The translations under genes were made by a program, and so were the position numbers. Under the pieces are notes generated by a model that did not search any database, was not told where the DNA came from, and saw only the letters and a program-made list of their open reading frames with translations. Below are positions 1 to 8,715 of a stretch of DNA of 42,078 bases, piece after piece. The stretch is from Planctomycetia bacterium. Its GTDB lineage: Bacteria > Planctomycetota > UBA1135 > UBA2386. The stretch covers positions 1 to 42,078 of the forward strand of contig SXPB01000179.1 of assembly GCA_005776475.1 (NCBI GenBank), written 5' to 3'. Within the stretch, counting starts at the first letter, position 1. Each line of letters starts with the position of its first letter.

Positions 1-502
1 CACCGAGGCCCGGCGCCGCGAAGTGCACGCCCGGCCCGTCGCCGTTCGCCGCGAGGTCACCGGCGACATCGATGCGCAACGTGATCGCGCCGACCGTCTC
101 CGGCCGGGCGATGACGAACCAGTGCTGGGCGCCATCGGCCCGCACCGTCCAGCATTCCTGCACGCCGCCGAGTTCGCGCGTGAAGTCCTCGCCGCGCCGC
201 TGCCACGCCTGCGCCGTGAGCGGCAGCGCCTGGGCGCCGATCGCGCACCCGGTGAGCCCGAACGTCAGCGGATAGTCGCGCGGTGCCTTCGGGCCAAACA
301 GCGGTTGGAACACCGCCCCTTCCGGCAGCAGGCCGAGCTTGTAGCGATGACCGCGCACCCAGACGGCGCCATCAGCATCGGCGTCGCCGACGAACACGCC
401 TTGGAAAGGGGACGAAGCGGGCAACGGTGCCGGCCCTTCCTGGGCAGGAAGGGCAGCCGCGACCGCGAGCAGGAGAAGGGTCGAGCAGGGAATGCGGATC
501 AT
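1..502 (-). CDS. Secreted hypothetical protein, N-terminal part (runs off left edge); paralogue of the protein at 39046-41364
   Basis: Open minus-strand frame from ATG at 502 with signal peptide MIRIPCSTLLLLAVAAALPAQEG, then GAVWVRGHRYKLGLLPEGAVFQPLFGPKAPRDYPLTFGL...; no stop to the window edge. Missing from the ORF track because it is open-ended. Confidence 0.7.
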   Translation of the reverse strand, partial: MIRIPCSTLLLLAVAAALPAQEGPAPLPASSPFQGVFVGDADADGAVWVRGHRYKLGLLPEGAVFQPLFGPKAPRDYPLTFGLTGCAIGAQALPLTAQAWQRRGEDFTRELGGVQECWTVRADGAQHWFVIARPETVGAITLRIDVAGDLAANGDGPGVHFAAPGLG

Positions 503-552
503 GCGACCCGACGAGCCAGCATCGCCGCTCCGCTTACTCGCATTCCGGCCGA

Positions 553-1179
553 TCAGGCTTCGCGCACGATGACCGGCAACCGGTTCCCGGTCGCAAACTG
601 CACCGCGGCCAGCAGTCCGGCATAGCCACGCTGCGCTGCCGCGATCAGCGGCGCCCCCGGGGCGGCCGGCGTGGTCCCCCAGCCAGCCGCCTCGGCGGCA
701 TCGGCCTGGAAGGTGCGCTGGTTCAGCCACGCGAGCTGCGCCGCCAGCACGTCGATCGATCCCATCTCGGCGCTGTCGCCGTCGGGCAGCGGCGCGCGCC
801 AGGTGATCGGGAAGTCGCCCGGCAACCAGACGCGGCACGCCAGCAGCTGGCCGTAGCGGCTGCGCGCGAACTTCTGGTCGGCGGCGGCGCGCCACTCCGG
901 ATCGAGTTCGAGCAACGGCGGCACCGTGTCGGGCAGTTCGAGATCGCTGCGTTCGGCGTAGTACGCGAACAGGCGCAGCGCCATCCAGCCGGAGTCGCCG
1001 AGGTCGGCGGTGAACGCCGCGGGGGCCGCTTCGTCCCAGTCGAGCTGGGCGGCGACCTTCTCGGCCACCGAACTGCGCAAGTCCTCGCGCCAGACCTCGA
1101 CGCCGGGGCGCAGACGCCCCGCCTCCGCCGACGTCTTGGCGAAGAACCGCGACAGCGGGCCAGCGAACGCGATCGCCAT
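553..1179 (-). CDS. Hypothetical protein, 208 aa
   Basis: ORF MAIAFAGPLSRFFAKTSAEAGR...; 23 bp downstream of the AlgJ/AlgX-like gene on the same strand. Confidence 0.6.
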   Translation of the reverse strand: MAIAFAGPLSRFFAKTSAEAGRLRPGVEVWREDLRSSVAEKVAAQLDWDEAAPAAFTADLGDSGWMALRLFAYYAERSDLELPDTVPPLLELDPEWRAAADQKFARSRYGQLLACRVWLPGDFPITWRAPLPDGDSAEMGSIDVLAAQLAWLNQRTFQADAAEAAGWGTTPAAPGAPLIAAAQRGYAGLLAAVQFATGNRLPVIVREA

Positions 1180-1201
1180 CAGCGCGGTCCTCGGGTCGGG
1201 A

Positions 1202-2419
1202 TCACAGCTTCGGGTCCTGCCATTCGGCGGCGAAGAAGCCGCGTTCGACGATGTCCCACACGACGACCTTGGCCTTCGTGCCGGCGCGCAGTTCGGGCAG
1301 CGCCGCCTGCAAGGAGGCCAGCCCCGTGGCGCCGAAGCGGATGCTGGTGCGCAGCGGGCGGCCCAGGGAGTACGACAGCGCTACAGCACCGTTGTCCTTC
1401 GCGAACGACGCCCCGATCAGCAGCACTTCGGCGTCGGCATACTCGCCGTCCATCCTGAGGAAGCCCTGCTCGCTCTGCCACTCGAGCGCGTAGTACTCCT
1501 TCACCTCGGCGAGGCTCTCGGCGAGGAAACTCGCCGGCGCCGTGGTCGCAAGACGCTCCGGGTATTCGACGGTGTGGATCCCCATGTTGGAAACGAGGTC
1601 GCAGACCACGCGCGCAGTGTCCTTGCCCGGCAACCGCATCTCGACGCGCGGCCGCAAGCGATCGCCGACGCGCGCTTCGATCGCCGCCGCCGCGACGGCC
1701 CCCGCCACCAGCGCCCCTTGCGGTCGCCAATGCGTGTCGCGGCGGTAGTAGAGCTCGCCTTCCGGAGTCGCCGGGTGCGGATCCGCCGCGCGCGCCGCCG
1801 CGATCGCGCTGGCGAAATCCGCCGTCGGGATGCCGAGCGTCGCCAGGTCGGCCAGGATCGCCGCGTAGTTGTCCTGCTTCGCCGGCGGCAGCACGCCATC
1901 GGGGTAGCAGAAGTCCGGATAGATGCGCGCCTTGTCCGGGTTCACGAACACGAACAGCTCGGCGCCGCTCTTGCGCACGAGGTCGCGCACTTCGGCGAGG
2001 AAACGCAACCGGTTCGGCCGCGCGCGCTCGAACGCCGCGCGATCGGGGTGCACCGATTCCTTGATGAAGAACCACTCGTCCTTGCCGAAGTGCACCTGCG
2101 CGCTTTCCGGCACGCCGACGCGGTAGCGCAGGTCGTTCCAGGCGCCGCGCAGGTACCAGGACACCGGCGAGGCTTCGCGCAGTTCCTTCTCCTTGGCGAT
2201 CATCCAGCTGCCGTCCATCACGTTCTCGACAGTCGCCGCCGGCGCGTCGATCTGGCTGCGCGTGCGCAACAGCGGCTCGTCGTGCCCGAGCACGCCGTGC
2301 CAGACCACGTGCACGAGCGGCACGACCGCCAGCAGCGCCGCCGACAGCACGAGCCCGTGCCAGCGCACCGCCAGCTGGGCGGACGTCTGCGGCACTTCCT
2401 TGGTCGGGGTCGGAGTCAT
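1202..2419 (-). CDS. AlgJ/AlgX-like SGNH-type O-acetyltransferase-related membrane-anchored protein
   Basis: N-terminal TM segment, YYRRDTHWRPQGA (DTHW motif) and LIGASFAKD (Ser motif); directly downstream of an MBOAT gene. Confidence 0.75.
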   Translation of the reverse strand: MTPTPTKEVPQTSAQLAVRWHGLVLSAALLAVVPLVHVVWHGVLGHDEPLLRTRSQIDAPAATVENVMDGSWMIAKEKELREASPVSWYLRGAWNDLRYRVGVPESAQVHFGKDEWFFIKESVHPDRAAFERARPNRLRFLAEVRDLVRKSGAELFVFVNPDKARIYPDFCYPDGVLPPAKQDNYAAILADLATLGIPTADFASAIAAARAADPHPATPEGELYYRRDTHWRPQGALVAGAVAAAAIEARVGDRLRPRVEMRLPGKDTARVVCDLVSNMGIHTVEYPERLATTAPASFLAESLAEVKEYYALEWQSEQGFLRMDGEYADAEVLLIGASFAKDNGAVALSYSLGRPLRTSIRFGATGLASLQAALPELRAGTKAKVVVWDIVERGFFAAEWQDPKL

Positions 2420-2426
2420 CGCGGGC

Positions 2427-3806
2427 TCAGAACTGGTAGTAGATGAAGGAGACGAAGTCGCCGGTCAGCAGTTGGCAGACGGCGGCCAGGAACAGCAGCA
2501 GCGCCCCCAGCATCACCAGCGGATGGAAGCGCGCGACCAGTTGCTCGCTGCGCGGCAACGCGAACGCGATGAACAACCCGAGCGCGAGCCCGCCGTAGGC
2601 AAACGGCGTCTTCTGGTCGAGCGACGGCATCCCGCCGCCGCCCTGCAGACCGCACAATCCACGCGCCATCTGGCCGAGTTCGGTCACGGTCTGGCACCGG
2701 AAGATCACGAGCCCGAGCGTCCAGATCAGGAACGTGCAGAAGATCTGCCCCGGCCGCGGCAGCCAGCCATACGGCGACACCTTGCCGAAGCGCCGCTCGC
2801 AGACGAGGAACACGCCGTGCCAGCCGCCCCACAGCAGGTAGGTCCACGACGCGCCGTGCCACAGGCCGCCGAGCAACATCGTCAACGCGACGTTGAGCTG
2901 CGCGCGCCCCTCCCCCTTGCGATTGCCACCGAGCGGCACGTACAGGTAGTCGCGCAACCACGTGCTCAGGCTCATGTGCCAGCGCCGCCACAGTTCGGTG
3001 ATGCTGTGGGCGCGGTACGGCGAACGGAAGTTCGGCGGGAAGTGGAACCCAAGCATCAACCCGAGCCCGATCGCGATGTCGCTGTAGCCCGAGAAGTCGA
3101 AGTAGATCTGGATCGAGTAACCGAACGCAGCGAGCCACGACGCGACGAAGCCGGGTGCATCCTGCGCGTAGACGTGATCGACCAGCGGCCCCACCGAGTC
3201 GGCGATCAGCACCTTCTTGGCGAACCCGAGCACCAGCAAGAACAGCCCGTCGGTCGCTTCCTTGAAGTTGACGCGTCGGTCGGTGATCTCGCGCTGCACG
3301 TCGGCGTAGCGCACGATCGGCCCGGCGACGAGCTGCGGGAACATCGACACAAAGCACAACAGGTCGAGGAAGCTGCGCTGCGGCTTCACGTCGCCGCGGT
3401 ACACGTCGATCGTGTAGCTCATCGACTGGAACGTGAAGAACGAGATGCCGACGGGCAGCAAGATCTGCTCCCACTCCACCGGCCACGGCGCCACGTGGTT
3501 CCACGACTCGACGAACAGGTTCGCGTACTTGAACCAGCCAAGCAGGCCGAGGTTCGTGACCACCGAGAACCAAATCCAGAACTTGCGCGGTTTGCCGCTG
3601 CCACACTCGCCCATGCGCAGCGCGGCGAACCAGTCGATGCCGATGCTGGCCAACATCAGCAGCACGTAGTGCGGGCGCCACCAGCCGTAGAACACGACGC
3701 TGGCAACAGTCAGGGTCACGTTCCGCCACCGCACCGGCATGGCGAAGTACACCGGCAGGAACACCGGCAGGAACCAGAACAGGAAGATGAACGAGGCGAA
3801 GACCAC
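2427..3806 (-). CDS. MBOAT family O-acyltransferase (AlgI-like)
   Basis: LWRRWHMSLSTWLRDYLYVPLGGNRKGE...LTMLLGGLWHGASWTYLLWGGWHG, a hallmark AlgI/MBOAT motif; multiple TM segments. Confidence 0.92.
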   Translation of the reverse strand: MVFASFIFLFWFLPVFLPVYFAMPVRWRNVTLTVASVVFYGWWRPHYVLLMLASIGIDWFAALRMGECGSGKPRKFWIWFSVVTNLGLLGWFKYANLFVESWNHVAPWPVEWEQILLPVGISFFTFQSMSYTIDVYRGDVKPQRSFLDLLCFVSMFPQLVAGPIVRYADVQREITDRRVNFKEATDGLFLLVLGFAKKVLIADSVGPLVDHVYAQDAPGFVASWLAAFGYSIQIYFDFSGYSDIAIGLGLMLGFHFPPNFRSPYRAHSITELWRRWHMSLSTWLRDYLYVPLGGNRKGEGRAQLNVALTMLLGGLWHGASWTYLLWGGWHGVFLVCERRFGKVSPYGWLPRPGQIFCTFLIWTLGLVIFRCQTVTELGQMARGLCGLQGGGGMPSLDQKTPFAYGGLALGLFIAFALPRSEQLVARFHPLVMLGALLLFLAAVCQLLTGDFVSFIYYQF

Positions 3807-3845
3807 GGCCGGCCCGTTCCTATCGCCCTTTCTGCGGCAGCGGCT

Positions 3846-4838
3846 TCATGCCTCGGCCTTGGGGTCGCGTTCCATGAGTTCGCGCACGGCCTGTTTCGCC
3901 GGCAAGCCGTCGAACAGGACCCGGGAGACGGCAACCGCGATCGGCATCTCGACGCCGAGCCGCGCCTGCTCCTTGGCCACGACCTTCGAGGTCCACACGC
4001 CTTCGGCGACCTTCGGCGACGCCTTCAGCGCCTGCTCGAGGGTCTCGCCGCGGCCGATGCGTTCGCCGAACGCACGATTGCGGCCGTGCCGCGAGAAGGC
4101 CGTCACGGCGAGGTCGCCGACGCCGGCAAGGCCGAAGAAGGTGTGCTTGTCGGCGCCGCAGGCGAGGCCGTACCGCTGCATCTCGACGAGACCGCGGGTG
4201 AGGATCGCGGCCTTGGCGTTGTCGCCGTAGCCGAGCCCGTCGGCGATGCCGGCGGCGAGCGCCATCACGTTCTTCAAGGCGCCGCAGACTTCGATGCCCA
4301 GCACGTCGCGGTTGCGGTAGACGCGGAACGACTTCGTCTGCAACGCCGTCTGCAACCACTGCAGCCCGGCTTCGTCGTGGCCGGCAACGACCACCGTCGT
4401 CGGCAGTTCGCGCGCGATCTCCTCGGCGTGGCTCGGGCCGCTCAACGCAAACACGCGCGCCGCGGCCCCGAGCACTTCGGCGATGACTTCGGTCGGCCGC
4501 TTGCCCGTCGCCTGTTCGAGGCCTTTCGCCAGCGAGACCAACGGCGCCGTCACTGGCAGCTGCGGCGCCACCGTGGTCACCACCGAACGCACGTGCTGCG
4601 TCGGCACCGCGACCAGCACCAGCTCGCTGCGGTCGAGCACCGCCGCCGCATCGCTGCCGATGCGGATCGAATCGGGCAGGGTGACGCCGTCGAGGTAGCG
4701 CGGATTCTGCCGCGACGCCGCGATCTGCGTGGTGTAGACGGCATCGTGCCCCCACATCGCCACGGCGTGGCCGGCCCGCGCGAGCGACAGCGCCATCGCA
4801 GTGCCGAAACCGCCGTTGCCGAGGATCGCGACCTTCAT
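3846..4838 (-). CDS. gpsA: NAD(P)-dependent glycerol-3-phosphate dehydrogenase
   Basis: MKVAILGNGGFGTAMALSLARAGH (Rossmann), LSGPSHAEEIARELPTTVVVA, ALKNVMALAAGIADGLGYGDNAKAAILTRGL, AGVGDLAVTAFSRHGRNRAFGERIGRG. Start set at the ATG (4838), not the upstream extension. Confidence 0.95.
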   Translation of the reverse strand: MKVAILGNGGFGTAMALSLARAGHAVAMWGHDAVYTTQIAASRQNPRYLDGVTLPDSIRIGSDAAAVLDRSELVLVAVPTQHVRSVVTTVAPQLPVTAPLVSLAKGLEQATGKRPTEVIAEVLGAAARVFALSGPSHAEEIARELPTTVVVAGHDEAGLQWLQTALQTKSFRVYRNRDVLGIEVCGALKNVMALAAGIADGLGYGDNAKAAILTRGLVEMQRYGLACGADKHTFFGLAGVGDLAVTAFSRHGRNRAFGERIGRGETLEQALKASPKVAEGVWTSKVVAKEQARLGVEMPIAVAVSRVLFDGLPAKQAVRELMERDPKAEA

Positions 4839-5455
4839 GCGGCTCCAGCCGCGCGGGCGGCGAAGTGCTTCTTCACGTTGCTGCGGTGCGTCCACACAAG
4901 GAACGCGGCCAGCGCGCAACACAACAGCGTCAGCGGCAGGCGGGCGCCGAACGCAGTGTCGAGGTGCAGGCAGGTCGCGGCCGCCGGCAACGCCACGCCG
5001 AGCGCGATGCTGCCGAGGAACACGTGGCCCGTGGTGAAGCGGACCACGAAGAACACGGCCAGCGCCACCGCGGTCACCTGCCAATCCAAGGCCAGCAGCA
5101 CGCCGGTCGCCGTGGCGACACCCTTGCCGCCGCGGAAGCCTAGAAACGGCGTGAACACGTGGCCGAGCACCGCCGACGCACCGAACAGCACGCCCGCCAG
5201 CATCGGGTCCACGTCGACGACGCCCGGCAGGAACCACGCCGGCACGAATCCCTTGCCCGCATCGAGCACGTAGATGCCGAGGAACGCACCGAGCCGGCCC
5301 GCCTTCGTCGAGAACGCCCGGCTCGCGTTGGTCGCCCCGACGTTGCCGCTGCCGACGGTGCGCACGTCGATGCCCTTGCCCACGCGCACGACGATGAGTG
5401 CGAACGGCACGGCGCCGAGCAGGAACGCGAGCAGGCAGAGGACCGCGACGAGCAT
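4835..5455 (-). CDS. plsY: Glycerol-3-phosphate acyltransferase PlsY
   Basis: GSGNVGATNASRAFSTKAGRLGA, HVFTPFLGFRGGKGVATATGVLL, HRSNVKKHF; 4-bp overlap with gpsA. Confidence 0.93.
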   Translation of the reverse strand: MLVAVLCLLAFLLGAVPFALIVVRVGKGIDVRTVGSGNVGATNASRAFSTKAGRLGAFLGIYVLDAGKGFVPAWFLPGVVDVDPMLAGVLFGASAVLGHVFTPFLGFRGGKGVATATGVLLALDWQVTAVALAVFFVVRFTTGHVFLGSIALGVALPAAATCLHLDTAFGARLPLTLLCCALAAFLVWTHRSNVKKHFAARAAGAA

Positions 5456-5558
5456 GCGGACGGCAAGGCTAGAGCGCGCCACCGGCCAAGCCAACGGACA
5501 AGCTCGCCGCGTTCGGCACGTGCCCTCGGCCGGCAACGCCGCTAGCCTGCCCCGCCGC

Positions 5559-7520
5559 ATGGCAGCACGCATCGGCATCGACACCGGCGGCACGTTCACC
5601 GACGTGGTCCGTTGGTCGAAGCAGGGCGTCACCGTGCACAAGCTGCCCTCGACCCCCAGCGACCCTTCGCGCGCCGTGTTGGCGGGGATCGCCGCGGTGC
5701 GGCAGCACGCCGACGAAGCGGTCGACGTCGTGCACGGCACCACCGTCGGCCTCAACGCGGTGCTGACCGGCTCGCTGGCGCGCACCGTGTTCGTCACCAA
5801 CCGCGGCTGCGAAGACCTGATCGAGATCGGCCGCCAGGAGCGCACGGACCTGTATGCGCTCGCCCCCCGCCGGCCGGTGCCGCCCGTGCCGCGCCGGCTG
5901 CGCGTAGGCGTGCACTGCCGGCGCGGCCCGGGCGGCACGATCGACACGCCGCTGAGCAACACCGAGATCGCGCGCACCGTCGCCACTGTTCAGGCCCTGG
6001 CGCCGGCGGCGATCGCGATCGGCCTGTTGCACTCGCCGGCCGACCCCAGCGACGAATTGCGCCTGCAACGGGCGCTGCAGAAGGCGATGCCCGGCGTGCC
6101 TTGCACGGCGAGCGCTTCGCTGCACGCCGCCTTCGGCGAGTACGAACGCTTCTCGGCCGCGATCCTCAACGCCGCGATCGCCCCCGTCGTCTCGGGCTAC
6201 ACGCGGCGCCTGCAAGCCCAGCTGGGCAACGGCCGCCTGCGCTTGCTGCGCAGCAGCCTCGGCATCCTGCCGGCCGACGAAGCCGCCGCGTTCCCGGCCC
6301 GCGCGATGTTCTCCGGCCCGGCGGGCGGCGTGCTCGCGACCGGCCAGATCGCGCGGGCGATGCGGTTACCGCGCGTCGCCGCGTTCGACATGGGCGGCAC
6401 GTCGGCGGATCTCTGCCTCGTCGAGACGGCAACGCGCGCCCACGACGGCGCCACCATCGCCGGGTTGCCGTTGCCCTTGCCGACGGTGCCGGTGCACACC
6501 GTCGGGTGCGGCGGCGGCAGCATCGCCTACGTCGATCGCGGCGGCGCCTTGCGGGTCGGACCGGAGAGTGCAGGGGCGGTGCCCGGACCCGCGTGCTACG
6601 GCAAGGGCTCGGACGCCACCGTCACCGATGCGCATGTCGCCCTCGGCCACCTCGGCACCGACACCCTGCTCGGCGGCGGGTTCCCGATCGACGTCGATGC
6701 CGGCGTGCGTGCCATCGAACGCCTGGCGAAGAAGCTCGGCATGCGCAGCGCCGACGCCGCCCGCGGCATCCTCACCGTCGCCGACGTGACGATGGCCCGC
6801 GCGATCTTGGTGATCACCGCCGAACGCGCCGTGGATCCGGCGTCGGTGCCGTTGCTGGCGTACGGAGGCGCCGGTGGCCTGCATGCGGCGGGATTGCTGG
6901 CGCGCCTCGGCATGCCACACGCGGTGCTGCCGCCATTGCCAGGCGCGTTCTCGGCGCTCGGATTGGCATTGGCCGGCGAATCCGCCGAACTCAGCACGGC
7001 CGTCGGCACCCGGTTCGACGCGCGCTCCTGGCCGACGCTGCGCGACCTGGCCCGTGACCTGGCCAAACGCGCCAATTCCCTGCTGTCCGGCCCCGGTCGC
7101 ACCCACCTGGAAGCGGCCGTGCGCTACCGCGGCCAGGGCGCCGCCCTCCGGCTACCCCTGCGCCGAAGCCTGGCGGCCGATTTTGCCCGCGAGCACCAAC
7201 GCCTGTACGGCTTCCAGACCGATGCCCCGATCGAAGTCGTGCACCTGACGGCGCGCGCCGAACAGCCGGCGCGATCGGCGCCTCGGAACCTGTTCGCTCC
7301 GGCGAATTCCGCAACCTTTTCGTCGCGGAGATTCCGCCAACGGAGGCCGCCGGTGGGCGGCATTCCACTTCCCGTCCACGCCCGCTTGCCGGTCGGGCAA
7401 CGTGTGCAAGGTCCGGCCATCATCGAAGAAACGACCGCCACGACGCTGGTGCCGGCGGGGTTCGAAGCGCACGCGACCCCGTTCGGGATGGTGCTGCGGC
7501 AACGTCGGCCACGGCGCTGA
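5559..7520 (+). CDS. Hydantoinase/oxoprolinase family protein (HyuA-like)
   Basis: MAARIGIDTGGTFTDVV, VHGTTVGLNAVL, SGPAGGVLATGQIA, FDMGGTSADLCLVE, LAYGGAGGLHAAGLLARLGM. Confidence 0.92.
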   Translation: MAARIGIDTGGTFTDVVRWSKQGVTVHKLPSTPSDPSRAVLAGIAAVRQHADEAVDVVHGTTVGLNAVLTGSLARTVFVTNRGCEDLIEIGRQERTDLYALAPRRPVPPVPRRLRVGVHCRRGPGGTIDTPLSNTEIARTVATVQALAPAAIAIGLLHSPADPSDELRLQRALQKAMPGVPCTASASLHAAFGEYERFSAAILNAAIAPVVSGYTRRLQAQLGNGRLRLLRSSLGILPADEAAAFPARAMFSGPAGGVLATGQIARAMRLPRVAAFDMGGTSADLCLVETATRAHDGATIAGLPLPLPTVPVHTVGCGGGSIAYVDRGGALRVGPESAGAVPGPACYGKGSDATVTDAHVALGHLGTDTLLGGGFPIDVDAGVRAIERLAKKLGMRSADAARGILTVADVTMARAILVITAERAVDPASVPLLAYGGAGGLHAAGLLARLGMPHAVLPPLPGAFSALGLALAGESAELSTAVGTRFDARSWPTLRDLARDLAKRANSLLSGPGRTHLEAAVRYRGQGAALRLPLRRSLAADFAREHQRLYGFQTDAPIEVVHLTARAEQPARSAPRNLFAPANSATFSSRRFRQRRPPVGGIPLPVHARLPVGQRVQGPAIIEETTATTLVPAGFEAHATPFGMVLRQRRPRR

Positions 7521-7555
7521 CCGCGGCCGCGCGGTGCTCGCGCGGGACTCGCAGT

Positions 7556-7583
7556 TTGACATCATCCCTGTTGGAGCTATTCT
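7556..7583 (+). promoter_or_regulatory. Candidate sigma70-type promoter (-35 TTGACA, 16-nt spacer, -10 TATTCT)
   Basis: TTGACA at 7556-7561 and TATTCT at 7578-7583, inside a convergent intergenic region where no protein gene needs a promoter. Confidence 0.45.
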
Positions 7584-7589
7584 CCTTCG

Positions 7590-7755
7590 CACTTGCCCAC
7601 GGGTTGAGCAGGCCGCCTTCTTGCGGCTTCGGATGTTGGACCCGAGGGCAGAGAACCAAACGAACCACCCGCTGCGCTGGCGTTGCAACGACGCGAGCAG
7701 GGCGGGGAAGACGACACACTGCCGGGGGTTGTCCGCGACGGACGTAAAAACTTGA
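7590..7755 (+). ncRNA. Candidate structured small RNA of unknown class (approximate ends)
   Basis: Downstream of the candidate promoter. Hairpin 1: 7594-7605 TGCCCACGGGTT pairs 7639-7650 GACCCGAGGGCA (one A.A mismatch) with inner GCCGC/GCGGC. Hairpin 2: 7668-7706 CCCGC...GCGGG. Hairpin 3: 7731-7743 GTCCG-CGA-CGGAC. Confidence 0.35.
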
Positions 7756-7866
7756 CTCTCCTTCTTCCCCTTTTCCCGAAGTTTAACCCCCGGCTTCCTT
7801 TCCCCTGCTGCTAGCCCCGCCCTCAACGGCGGTAGGGCGCGCAGGGTTCGTCGTCATTCCGCCTGG

Positions 7867-8715
7867 TCAGCGGCGTTCCGCTTCCGCAGCGCGCAACATG
7901 GCTCGTGCCGGCGCATGGTCGGGATCGAGTTCGACCACCCGACGCCAGTCGATGATCGCCGACGCCACCGCTCCCTGACCGTACCGCAGCAAGGCGCGCT
8001 GGTGCAGCAACCGCACGAGCCGGAGGCGCACCCGCCCATCGTCGGGAAAGCGGCGCGCCAGCTCCAGCAACTGCAGCACGGCGTCTTCGAGTTGCCCTTC
8101 GCCGAGGCGCCGCTCGACGGCGATCAGCCCGGACGAAACCGGGTCGGCCCCTTGCGGCAACACCACGGACCGCGTCGGCGCCATCTCGATTGATGGGACG
8201 GACGGCGGCTCCGACACGAGCATGGGCGACGGGTCAGTGACGGGTTTGGTCTCGATTTGCGGCACGGCCGCAGTCGCCGCAGCAGGATCCAGCGCGGCGG
8301 CCGGCTCGGCGGCGGTGCGCGGAGTGTCGCCGCCGGACGCAGCGGTTCCGCCGAACAGTTGCAGGCGGTGCTCGGTCGCGTGCATCAGCACATCCAGTCC
8401 CGGCAGCTCAGGCCACACTTCCGCGGCGCGACGCAGCACCACGAGCGCCGCTTCGTCGCGCCATTCGGAACGCAGCAGCAACCCTTCGAGGATCATTTCA
8501 TGGCCGCGCCGCATCTGCCGCTCGACGTCGAGCGCCAACGCCCTCGCCTGCGGAAACCGTGCGTGCTCGACCGGAACGCCATCCAAGGCCCGCAGCGCCT
8601 GCGCCAGATCGCGGCGCTGCAGGGCCCGCTCTGCTTGCAGGAACGGATCCGCGGGCTTCGTCACGCACGAGGCAAGGAGCGCGAGCACGGCCGCCACAGC
8701 CAGCCGTGCCCTCAC
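7867..8715 (-). CDS. Putative lipoprotein with TPR-like repeats
   Basis: Lipobox-like MRARLAVAAVLALLASC; helical repeats; C-terminal LLHQRALLRYGQGAVASAIIDWRRVVELDPDHAPARAML is TPR-like. Confidence 0.7.
   Translation of the reverse strand: MRARLAVAAVLALLASCVTKPADPFLQAERALQRRDLAQALRALDGVPVEHARFPQARALALDVERQMRRGHEMILEGLLLRSEWRDEAALVVLRRAAEVWPELPGLDVLMHATEHRLQLFGGTAASGGDTPRTAAEPAAALDPAAATAAVPQIETKPVTDPSPMLVSEPPSVPSIEMAPTRSVVLPQGADPVSSGLIAVERRLGEGQLEDAVLQLLELARRFPDDGRVRLRLVRLLHQRALLRYGQGAVASAIIDWRRVVELDPDHAPARAMLRAAEAERR

Noticed and set aside
3846-5237. Long 463-aa version of the gpsA ORF
   Set aside because: The first about 133 residues are an out-of-frame read of plsY; true start is the ATG at 4838 giving the Rossmann N-terminus.
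2193-5273. 1026-aa plus-strand ORF
   Set aside because: Antisense to gpsA, MBOAT and neighbours, which have clear family motifs; composition typical of a spurious GC-rich ORF.
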